Source: Leifsonia sp. CL147 (GTDB lineage Bacteria > Actinomycetota > Actinomycetes > Actinomycetales > Microbacteriaceae). Taken from it: 64,000 bases of DNA. Each line of letters opens with the position of its first letter. The first letter of the stretch is position 1. Made by a program: the position numbers and the translations under genes. A model generated the notes under the pieces. It saw only the letters and a program-made list of their open reading frames with translations, searched no databases and had not been told where the DNA came from. This document shows positions 57,795 to 64,000 of this stretch, in pieces. The stretch spans positions 84,442 to 148,441 of the forward strand of contig NZ_FOTM01000008.1 in the NCBI RefSeq assembly GCF_900114565.1, read 5' to 3'.

Positions 57795-57915
57795 ACGCGC
57801 ATCCCTCTGTCGAAATCTCTCCAGCCGAGACTGGCTGCACCCCGAAAGCGCCCCCCACCCGGATCGGGAACGCGTCACCCCGCGGGGCCTTTGCACAGAG
57901 AGGTAGACAATTCGC

Positions 57916-59199
57916 ATGGTGCTTCACACAGCAGCGGACTACGCAACGACCGGGACGGTCAACGCCCTATGGCTCCTGGTCGCCGCAGCCCTCGTCCTGC
58001 TGATGACCCCCGGCGTGGCCTTCTTCTACGGCGGCATGGTCCGCGCGAAGAGCGTCATCAGCATGATGATGATGAGCTTCGGCGCGATGGCCCTGGTCGG
58101 CGTCCTCTGGGTCCTCTACGGCTACGGCCTGTCGTTCGGCAAGCCGAGCATCCCGCACTTCCTCGGAACGCCCGACTGGTTCCTCTCGAGCCTGATGGGC
58201 AAGGACGGCATCACGCCGGACCTCGGCGGGCTTGCATTCGCTGGCTTCCAGGCCACCTTCGCCATCATCACCGTCGCCCTGATCTCGGGTGCGATCGCCG
58301 ACCGCGCGAAGTTCGGCTCGTGGATGGTGTTCGCCGGCATCTGGGTGACGGTCGTCTACTTCCCGGTCGCCTACTGGGTGTTCAACCTCGCCGACGGCTG
58401 GGCCCCCGCCGTCCTGCACGTGAACGACTTCGCGGGTGGCACGGCCGTGCACATCAACGCCGGTGCTGCCGGCCTTGCTCTGGCCCTGGTGCTCGGCAAG
58501 CGCGTCGGCTTCCAGAAGGGCATGAACAAGCCGCACAACGTCCCGCTGACGCTGCTCGGCGCCGCCCTGCTCTGGTTCGGCTGGTTCGGCTTCAACGCGG
58601 GTTCTGAGGCCGCTGTGGACGGCGTCGCTGCCCTCGCCTGGATCAACACCCTGGCTGCCCCCGCCGCGGCGACGATCGGCTGGCTGATCGTGGAGAAGAT
58701 CAAGGACGGCAAGCCGACCTCCATCGGCGCCGCATCCGGTGCGGTCGCGGGCCTCGTTGCGATCACCCCGGCCTGCAACATCCTGACCCCCGGTTTCGGC
58801 ATCCTGCTGGGCCTTGTCGCCGGCGCCGTCTGCGCCCTGGCGATCGACCTGAAGTTCCGCCTCGGATTCGACGACTCGCTCGACGTGGTCGGCATCCACC
58901 TCGTCGGCGGCATCATCGGTACCCTCTGGATCGGCGTCTTCGGCTTCACCCACACCTACAACAGCAAGGGCGAGGCGACCTCGCAGTTCTCGAGCCTGCT
59001 CTACGGCGGCAGCTTCCAGCAGCTCGGCGTGCAGGCACTGGGCGCCTTCTCGGTGCTGATCTTCTCCTTCGTCCTGGCGTACGCGATCGGCTGGGCCATC
59101 CAGAAGACGATGGGCTTCCGTATCAAGAACGAGGACGAGCTGGCCGGCGTCGACACCGTGGTGCACGGCGAGGAGGGCTACTCGCTCGAGACGGTCTGA
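57916..59199 (+). CDS. amtB: Ammonium transporter AmtB
   Basis: The 427-residue product has eleven membrane helices and the Amt signature. Pore residues are present: D171 in NDFAGGTAVH, twin histidines H179 and H328 (VVGIHLVGG), and the conserved FFYGGMVRAKSVIS in helix 2. It takes up ammonium or ammonia. Start ATG 57916 has AGAGAGG upstream. No glnK follows; instead a divergent paralogue without the pore histidines lies downstream. GlnR-like boxes lie in the leader and a long hairpin ends the gene. Confidence 0.95.
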   Translation: MVLHTAADYATTGTVNALWLLVAAALVLLMTPGVAFFYGGMVRAKSVISMMMMSFGAMALVGVLWVLYGYGLSFGKPSIPHFLGTPDWFLSSLMGKDGITPDLGGLAFAGFQATFAIITVALISGAIADRAKFGSWMVFAGIWVTVVYFPVAYWVFNLADGWAPAVLHVNDFAGGTAVHINAGAAGLALALVLGKRVGFQKGMNKPHNVPLTLLGAALLWFGWFGFNAGSEAAVDGVAALAWINTLAAPAAATIGWLIVEKIKDGKPTSIGAASGAVAGLVAITPACNILTPGFGILLGLVAGAVCALAIDLKFRLGFDDSLDVVGIHLVGGIIGTLWIGVFGFTHTYNSKGEATSQFSSLLYGGSFQQLGVQALGAFSVLIFSFVLAYAIGWAIQKTMGFRIKNEDELAGVDTVVHGEEGYSLETV

Positions 59200-59211
59200 T
59201 CCGAGCGCAGT

Positions 59212-59264
59212 CCACGACCCGGACGGGGCGTCGCCGAGAGGCGGTGCCCCGTCCGCCGTCGTGG
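59212..59264 (+). terminator. Multi-step hairpin after amtB
   Basis: Nested stems: 7 bp (59212-59218/59258-59264), 10 bp (59220-59229/59246-59255) and 4 bp (59232-59235/59240-59243) closed by GAGA. It starts 13 bases after the amtB stop. Confidence 0.7.
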
Positions 59265-59309
59265 GGACCGTCGCTAGGGTGAGGGGAGCGATTCAGGCGA
59301 GGGAGCATG

Positions 59310-60527
59310 ATGGCACAAGCGACACCGGATCAGGTGGATGCGCTGCTGCTGTTCTTCTGCGGCGCACTCGTGGTCCTTGCGGCCTTCGGGCTGGCGCTGT
59401 TCGCCGGCGGAATGGCCGGCCGTGCCCGGGCCGCGCGCTCGTTCCGCTTCGTGCTGGTCGGCGCTGCCATCGTCGTGGTGCTGGCCGTGCTGGGAGGCTA
59501 CGGCATGGTCGCCGGGCGGCCGCTCCTCCCGAGCATGGTCGGGCGGCCCGACCCGGGGCTGGCGTCGGTCGTGGGCATCCACCCCGCTGCGTCCTCCCCG
59601 TATCCGGCCGCGCGTGCCGGATACCTGATCGCCGTGCTCGTGCTGTGCACGGCGATCGCCGCGGTCGGCGTCGCGTCGCGGCTGACAGTGCGCGCGTGGA
59701 TCGTGCTCCTGGTCCTCTGGCTGCCGCTGGTGCTCGTCCCTGTCGGCTACGGCGTCTTCGCGCTGAACGACGGATGGGCGGTCGCAGGACTCCACGTCGT
59801 CGATTTCGGGGGAGCGCTGCCGGTGGTGGCAGCGGGTGCCAGCGCTGTGGGCATCCTGATCGCCTGTGGACGGAGTGAGCACCTGCCTCTGCGTCCGGCT
59901 AGGCCCTCCCTCGTCGCAATCGGCGGTGCCGCACTCTGGGTGGGCTGGCTCGGGCTGGTGGTGGGGTCGGAGGGCGCGCTCGACGCGTACGCGCCGCAGA
60001 TCGCCATCGGAGCGTTCCTCGCGTCGGCCACCGGTGTCCTGATGTGGATGCTGGTGGATGCGGTCCTGCTGCGGCGTCCCACCCTCACCAGCGCGCTGTG
60101 CGGGGCGTTCGCCGGCCTCGTGGCCATGACGGCCGCCTCCGGAGTCCTCACTCTCGGCTGGGCGATGCTGCTGGGCGCGCTGTCTGCGCTGGCGTGCGCC
60201 ACCATGGTGGACCTGGCGACGCGTGCACGCTTCGGCCCCGCGCTGACGCTCTGCGTCGTGGCGATCGTCGGCGGCCTCGTCGGCCTCCTCTTCCCCGGCC
60301 TGTTCGCGACGGGAGGCGGCATGGTCGACAGCGGCAACTTCGACCTGTTCATCGCGCAGGGGATCGCCGGGATGGGGGTCCTGCTCTACTCGACCACGGT
60401 GTCCCTGCTCCTGGCGCTGGCGGTGCGTTTCACCGTCGGCCTGACGCGCGTCCGCTCGGTTGCGCACGGTGCGGCTGCTGAAATGCAGCCGAGCCGGTCG
60501 GAGGTGGTTCGCGCGCGCGGGCGATGA
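59310..60527 (+). CDS. Amt-like membrane protein lacking pore histidines
   Basis: The 405-residue product aligns along its length with the neighbouring AmtB (ALNDGWAVAGLHVVDFGG against NLADGWAPAVLHVNDFAGG; ALWVGWLGLVVGSEGALD against ALLWFGWFGFNAGSEAAVD). The conserved Asp is kept, but the two pore histidines are replaced, by V173 and A318. The N-terminal FFYGGMVR motif is changed to LFAGGMAGR. It has about eleven helices and an intact frame. It cannot work as a standard Amt channel; sensing, regulation or transport of something else are possible. ATG 59310 is preferred over 59307 because of the GAGGGAG spacing. Confidence 0.82.
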   Translation: MAQATPDQVDALLLFFCGALVVLAAFGLALFAGGMAGRARAARSFRFVLVGAAIVVVLAVLGGYGMVAGRPLLPSMVGRPDPGLASVVGIHPAASSPYPAARAGYLIAVLVLCTAIAAVGVASRLTVRAWIVLLVLWLPLVLVPVGYGVFALNDGWAVAGLHVVDFGGALPVVAAGASAVGILIACGRSEHLPLRPARPSLVAIGGAALWVGWLGLVVGSEGALDAYAPQIAIGAFLASATGVLMWMLVDAVLLRRPTLTSALCGAFAGLVAMTAASGVLTLGWAMLLGALSALACATMVDLATRARFGPALTLCVVAIVGGLVGLLFPGLFATGGGMVDSGNFDLFIAQGIAGMGVLLYSTTVSLLLALAVRFTVGLTRVRSVAHGAAAEMQPSRSEVVRARGR

Positions 60528-60602
60528 GGACTCTGGGGGCGCCGAGCCCCCGGCCGCTGCTCCACTGAACGCACGAAACCCTCGGCGTGCGTCCGGCAGG
60601 GA

Positions 60603-60816
60603 AACGGGCCAGCCGGTCAAGCTTCGCGACGACGTGGGTGTCGCCGGCACGCACGGCCGCTACCGCTTCACGGAGTCCGGGCCGCACGCGCTTGGTGCCG
60701 GTGAGACCGTGGTCGACGTGGATGTTGTCCTCGTCGACGCCGAGGTCCCGGAGGGTGTTGCGTTGCGTGGTGAGATCGTTCGCGTAGGTAGAGACGCGGG
60801 CGCCACCGATGAGCAT
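60603..60816 (-). pseudogene. Serine recombinase (resolvase) N-terminal remnant
   Basis: From ATG 60816 the frame encodes MLIGGARVSTYANDLTTQRN, followed by VDHGLTGTKRVRPGLREAVAAVRAGDTHVVAKLDRLAR. This is the first 70 or so residues of a resolvase/invertase catalytic domain with its serine (ARVST). Similarity ends at about 60603, and the frame then runs on into unrelated sequence to 60430. The rest of the catalytic domain and the DNA-binding part are missing. It marks the left edge of the mobile region. Confidence 0.75.
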
Positions 60817-61298
60817 GGTTCGGACCGTCGCGTTTGAGGCACCCTCACCGGGCATATTTGCGGGCAGGTCTTACGGGAATCTCCCGCCCGCGGAAATACG
60901 CGATCCGCCGAACCGGCTTCCGACCGGGGCGGAAGTCCCGTCGATCGACCGGCTTGCGGGCATACCGTATGCCTGTGAGCTCGTGCAACGTGCACTAGAG
61001 TGCTGGACGCGGAGTGATTTGCCGTGTCGCTCTAGGCTTTCTGCTCCTGATGGGTAACGAATACCGCGAACCACAGAATCCTGGCAGCTACCCAGGCTTG
61101 GTGAGCATGGGCAACGTAGCAGGGGCGGGCCTGATCAGCCCGCCCCACCTCTGGACATCAGACGTCGATTCGAGAAGCGACATCCTTCAGCACGAGAGGA
61201 CCGCATAAGTGCGGCGTTGCGAGTTCGACTGCGGCTGCCATACGGGGTTATTGAGAGACTGCACCGGGTAGGCTTCAAGCAATTTGCGGAGGAGAGCA
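60817..61298. other. Gene-poor stretch with a hairpin
   Basis: No convincing gene on either strand. A 9-bp perfect stem with a 7-base loop lies at 61122-61146 but has no T-run. The region separates the recombinase remnant from the toxin-antitoxin-like pair and probably contains the promoter of the latter. Confidence 0.5.
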
Positions 61299-62447
61299 AT
61301 GAGCGTGGACGTGGCCCCGGGGGTGTTGTCCTGGGCGCGTGAGCGCGCGGGTGTGGACCTAGCGGCGCTCGAAGCGAAGTTTCCCGCGCTGCCCGAGTGG
61401 GAGCGCGGTACTGCTGCGCCCACGTTCAGTCAGCTGCAGCAATTCGCCAAAGCCACTCACGCGCCTATCGGGTATTTGCTCCTTCCAGAGCCCCCAATTG
61501 AGCCATTGCCGATCCCGGACTTTCGAACCTTCCGCGACGCTGCCGTGCACCGTCCGTCTGTGGATTTGCTCGATCAGATATACCTCGTTGAGCAACGTCA
61601 GGAGTGGTACCGAGAGCATCAACGAGCGGTCGGAAGTGCCCCACTAGATTTCGTGGGCTCCGTCAGCACTCGAGACAACCCAATAACGGTTGCCGATCAA
61701 ATCGCCAATCGGGTCCGGTTCACCGTGGAAGATAGGGCGAGATACCGATCTTGGTCCGAAGCACTCCGGGATCTCATTGATCTCATTGAGGACATCGGTG
61801 TCCTGGTGATGATCAGCGGCGTCGTGGGCGCGAATACCCGACGCGCGTTGGACCCGCGCGAGTTCCGAGGGTTTGCACTGGCGGATCCGTTGGCACCGGT
61901 GATCTTTGTCAACGGCAAGGACAGCAAGGCGGCCCAGATCTTCACGCTCCTGCATGAGGTGGTGCATGTCTGGGTCGGGGAGAGCGCCCTCTCTGATGCG
62001 TCTCTTGCTGCAGGGTCCGGGAACGACGACGAACGGTTCTGCAACGCGATTGCCGCCGAGATCCTCGTCCCGCTGAACAGCTTGCGGCGGGAGTGGGATC
62101 CGAACGCGGATCGCAGGCAGGAACTCGATCGGATGGCTGCGAAGTTCAGGGTTAGCACCCTCGTCGTGCTCAGCCGAGTGTTCGATCTCGGGGGCCTGCC
62201 GTGGGACGAGTACCAGGACTGGTACGGGGCCGAGGCGGCGTACGTGCTCAAGAAGATCGGCGTGAACACGTCCGACGGCGGCAACTACTACAACAGCGCG
62301 CCGTTCCAAATGAGCCGACGATTCGCACGAGCTGTGATCGCCGACACGCTTGAAGGGCGCACACTGCACCGGGACGCCTTCCAGATGTTGGGATTCCGCA
62401 AAGCTGCGACATTCAATGAACTCGGTCGCCGGCTGGGGGTCGCCTGA
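61299..62447 (+). CDS. XRE / ImmA-IrrE domain metallopeptidase-like protein
   Basis: The 382-residue product has an N-terminal XRE-type helix-turn-helix region (about 8-62, VLSWARERAGVDLAALEAKF and following) and a COG2856 ImmA/IrrE domain with the zinc-protease motif H219-E220-x2-H223 in FTLLHEVVHVW. GGAGGAGAG precedes ATG 61299. The stop shares one base with the start of the DUF4411 gene (TGATG). Proteins of this design act as antitoxin or regulator in two-gene modules with DUF4411 partners, and as phage or element switches. The region is less GC-rich than core genes, which fits acquisition. Confidence 0.88.
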   Translation: MSVDVAPGVLSWARERAGVDLAALEAKFPALPEWERGTAAPTFSQLQQFAKATHAPIGYLLLPEPPIEPLPIPDFRTFRDAAVHRPSVDLLDQIYLVEQRQEWYREHQRAVGSAPLDFVGSVSTRDNPITVADQIANRVRFTVEDRARYRSWSEALRDLIDLIEDIGVLVMISGVVGANTRRALDPREFRGFALADPLAPVIFVNGKDSKAAQIFTLLHEVVHVWVGESALSDASLAAGSGNDDERFCNAIAAEILVPLNSLRREWDPNADRRQELDRMAAKFRVSTLVVLSRVFDLGGLPWDEYQDWYGAEAAYVLKKIGVNTSDGGNYYNSAPFQMSRRFARAVIADTLEGRTLHRDAFQMLGFRKAATFNELGRRLGVA

Positions 62448-62938
62448 TGTACCTGTTGGACGCGAACGTTTTCATCACCGCGAAGAACGTCCACTACGAC
62501 TTCGCCGTCGTTCCGGGGTTCTGGGACTGGATCGACCGGTCGGTGGCTGCCGGGGAGGCGGTCAGCATCGACCGCGTCCAGACCGAACTCCGGGCCCAGC
62601 GGGATGAGCTCAGCGAGTGGGTGCACACCCGATCGGACATGTTCCGGCGTTCCACCGATCCGTTGGCGCCTGCGTTGACCCAGATTGCAAGCTGGGCGAC
62701 ATCGCAGCCGCAGTACCAGCCCGCCGCGCTGGCGACCTTCCTTGATAGTGCAGACTACTTTCTCGTTGCTCACGCGTTGACCTTCGGCGACACGGTCGTC
62801 ACCCATGAGGTCCCGGCACCGGCATCACAGACGCGGGTGAAGATCCCGGATGCCTGCCGTGGCGTCAGTGTGCGTTACGTTAACCCGTTCACGATGCTCC
62901 GAAAGGAACGCGCCCGCTTCGAGCTTGCGGCTGCCTGA
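62447..62938 (+). CDS. DUF4411 (PIN-like) putative toxin
   Basis: The 163-residue product starts MYLLDANVFITAKNVHYDF, the acidic N-terminal motif of DUF4411 proteins, a PIN-like nuclease family. Further conserved acidic points are in VSIDRVQTELRAQRDE, LDSADYFLVAHAL and VTHEVP. It is coupled to the ImmA/IrrE gene by TGATG, the standard order for this toxin-antitoxin type. RNase activity is inferred from the family only. Confidence 0.87.
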   Translation: MYLLDANVFITAKNVHYDFAVVPGFWDWIDRSVAAGEAVSIDRVQTELRAQRDELSEWVHTRSDMFRRSTDPLAPALTQIASWATSQPQYQPAALATFLDSADYFLVAHALTFGDTVVTHEVPAPASQTRVKIPDACRGVSVRYVNPFTMLRKERARFELAAA

Positions 62939-63023
62939 GCTCTTGCGGCGTAGAACCGAACCCGGACTCCGGCGCACGCATCTGCCCGCGCGTCGGCCTC
63001 GCTCATAGAACCCTCACTAAGAA

Positions 63024-63413
63024 GTGTCCCGCAAAGGCCAAAACGTCACACGTAAGCCCGCCGGGCCTTGTGTGGTTAGGAATCGTCCGCGTTCATATGG
63101 GGTGCTCCTGCAGAACGCGGACCCCTATCGGCGCGCGGACCACCCGTACACAAATCATGACGTCTATGTCACCGATCAAAACCCATGCGAGCAGATCGCG
63201 GCACAAGACTTCGACCCGCCGTGCGGAACCGAAGTTGACCAATTCGTCAACGGAGAGCCGCTCACACATCCCGTGATGTGGTTGCAGAGCTCCTTCCACC
63301 ACCGCCCACGCGTCGAAGACGAGCCGCTGATGGATGAAAAGTGGCTATCGTTCGAACTAGTTCCGAGAAGAGTCAAGCGCGCAAAACCCTTTGGCGCCGC
63401 ACACACCCCATGA
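63024..63413 (+). CDS. Hypothetical protein
   Basis: A 129-codon frame from GTG 63024 whose product has no recognised domain, signal or membrane helix. It is rich in Pro, Asp and Arg and ends LMDEKWLSFELVPRRVKRAKPFG. The start is uncertain because no clear ribosome site precedes GTG 63024. Overlap of its stop with the following gene (ATGA) supports that the 3' part is translated. GC is low for this genome, consistent with acquired DNA. Confidence 0.4.
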   Translation: MSRKGQNVTRKPAGPCVVRNRPRSYGVLLQNADPYRRADHPYTNHDVYVTDQNPCEQIAAQDFDPPCGTEVDQFVNGEPLTHPVMWLQSSFHHRPRVEDEPLMDEKWLSFELVPRRVKRAKPFGAAHTP

Positions 63414-63679
63414 ATGAGATCCCCCTTGAGCCGGACGACCTTCGGCTCCTCCTTCGCATCACCGGTAACCTGCAGCTCACCTACCTCGTCGATGACCCCG
63501 CCACGATACTGGCGACCATCAAGCAGGAGATTGCTAAATCAACGATCGACCGCGGCCTAGCAGGTACCGACGATCCGCAAGAGCAGCAGGAACAACTGAA
63601 CAGGCTGAGTGCCCGAATCCGGCGCGCTCTCGGCGAGCCAGTCGACGAGACAGGCCACACGCTCCCAACGGACAGCTAG
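63410..63679 (+). CDS. Hypothetical small protein
   Basis: The 89-residue product starts MNEIPLEPDDLRLLLRITGN, is acidic and mostly helical, with DDPQEQQEQLNRLSARIRR near the C terminus. No family was recognised. Its ATG overlaps the preceding stop. Its stop codon lies exactly at the junction with the IS element (TAG at 63677-63679, then GGGCG), so the gene may have been shortened by the insertion. Confidence 0.5.
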   Translation: MNEIPLEPDDLRLLLRITGNLQLTYLVDDPATILATIKQEIAKSTIDRGLAGTDDPQEQQEQLNRLSARIRRALGEPVDETGHTLPTDS

Positions 63680-64000
63680 GGCGTGTCTCCTAAATATTTG
63701 GGCTGATGCCGTGATGCTGGAGTGGTGTCACGTTTTCAGTTGCTCTCGGATGCTCAGTGGGATCTGATCGGCCCGATGCTTCCCGGGCCGACCGGCCGGA
63801 GGGGGCGCCCGTTCTCGGATGCCCGGACGATGGTCGAGGCCATCGCGTATCGCTATCGGACCGGGATCGCGTGGCGGGACCTGCCCACGGTGTTCGGACC
63901 CTGGCAGACGGTGTGGAAATGGCACCGGCGGATGGCCGGCGACGGCACCTGGGACCGGGTCCATTCACTGTTGCTGGCCCGCGCCGACGCGGCGGGCAAG
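63680..64000 (+). mobile_element. IS5-family insertion sequence, left end
   Basis: The left end appears to begin at about 63680 (GGGCGTGTCTCC), directly after a TAG that may be part of the target site. It carries the start of a transposase gene in the plus direction. The right end, the catalytic DDE residues and the target duplication lie outside the window, so the exact border is not proven. Confidence 0.65.
63725..64000 (+). CDS. IS5-family transposase, N-terminal part
   Basis: Ninety-two codons from GTG 63725 run off the end of the window. The translation starts MSRFQLLSDAQWDLIGPMLP, then GRPFSDARTMVEAIAYRYRTGIAWRDLP and FGPWQTVWKWHRRMAGDGTWDRV. This is the DUF4096 helix-turn-helix region at the head of IS5/IS427-group transposases. 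The catalytic DDE part is outside the window. Some IS427-type elements express the rest by frameshifting; this cannot be checked here. Confidence 0.88.
   Translation, partial: MSRFQLLSDAQWDLIGPMLPGPTGRRGRPFSDARTMVEAIAYRYRTGIAWRDLPTVFGPWQTVWKWHRRMAGDGTWDRVHSLLLARADAAGK

Noticed and set aside
61122..61146. Terminator in the gap before the ImmA/IrrE gene
   Set aside because: The stem is perfect but there is no T-run and no gene ends nearby, so function is not supported.

Overview
The window is high-GC actinobacterial chromosome. Gene content and style (SepH, DUF4191/4193/3093/3710/3159/3000/DUF7455 proteins, MurT/GatD, ZapE, many apparently leaderless genes with TANNNT boxes 6-7 nt before the start) point to Microbacteriaceae, most like Leifsonia or relatives. 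The family is inferred from the sequence alone. No rRNA, tRNA or CRISPR array was seen.

Layout. 0-9.5 kb: a partial DUF4191 gene, lipB-lipA, a transmembrane pseudokinase, then pepA, lpdA and sucB on the minus strand; lipoate synthesis and attachment sit beside two lipoate-using dehydrogenase components. 9.6-25.8 kb: an MFS transporter, sigA, murT-gatD, two alanine racemase-like genes, convergent parE/parC, an AlkP-superfamily protein, an acyltransferase, sepH and DUF4193. 25.9-30.4 kb: an accessory locus with a small helical protein, a WXG-type calpain-like toxin candidate, and a row of putative immunity genes mixed with calpain-tail fragments. 30.4-38.2 kb: DUF3093, dut, DUF3710, DUF3159, a P-type ATPase and acnA. 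38.2-49.5 kb: an Abi/HEPN gene, dxs, a tandem palindromic repeat, a MerR/aldo-keto reductase pair, fadB/fadA-like genes, RNase D, DUF3000 and a hydrolase. 49.5-55 kb: a NarL-type two-component system divergent from secreted proteins with CWB2 repeats. 55-60.5 kb: zapE, a sulfurtransferase, sufE-like, amtB and an amt paralogue. 60.5-64 kb: a mobile or defence-type tail with a serine-recombinase remnant, an ImmA/IrrE-DUF4411 pair, two hypotheticals and the left end of an IS5-family element.

The main observation is the 26-30 kb locus. One complete calpain-like toxin candidate is followed by a membrane-anchored two-cysteine protein, then by repeated cassettes. These keep only the last 57 or so residues of the protease (with its His and Asn) and a new copy of the membrane protein. 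One cassette is an in-frame fusion of the membrane anchor to the protease tail. Another has captured the leader and first codons of the neighbouring DUF4193 gene. This looks like an orphan toxin-tip/immunity array built by recombination.

A second theme is enzymes that lost catalytic residues. GatD has Ala in place of the nucleophilic Cys, and its partner MurT has no Cys at all. An Alr paralogue lacks the PLP lysine and about 110 residues. An Amt paralogue lacks both pore histidines. The kinase-like protein lacks HRD and DFG. If the organism has group-B peptidoglycan (bridge on the alpha-carboxyl of D-Glu), the altered MurT/GatD pair may have been repurposed.
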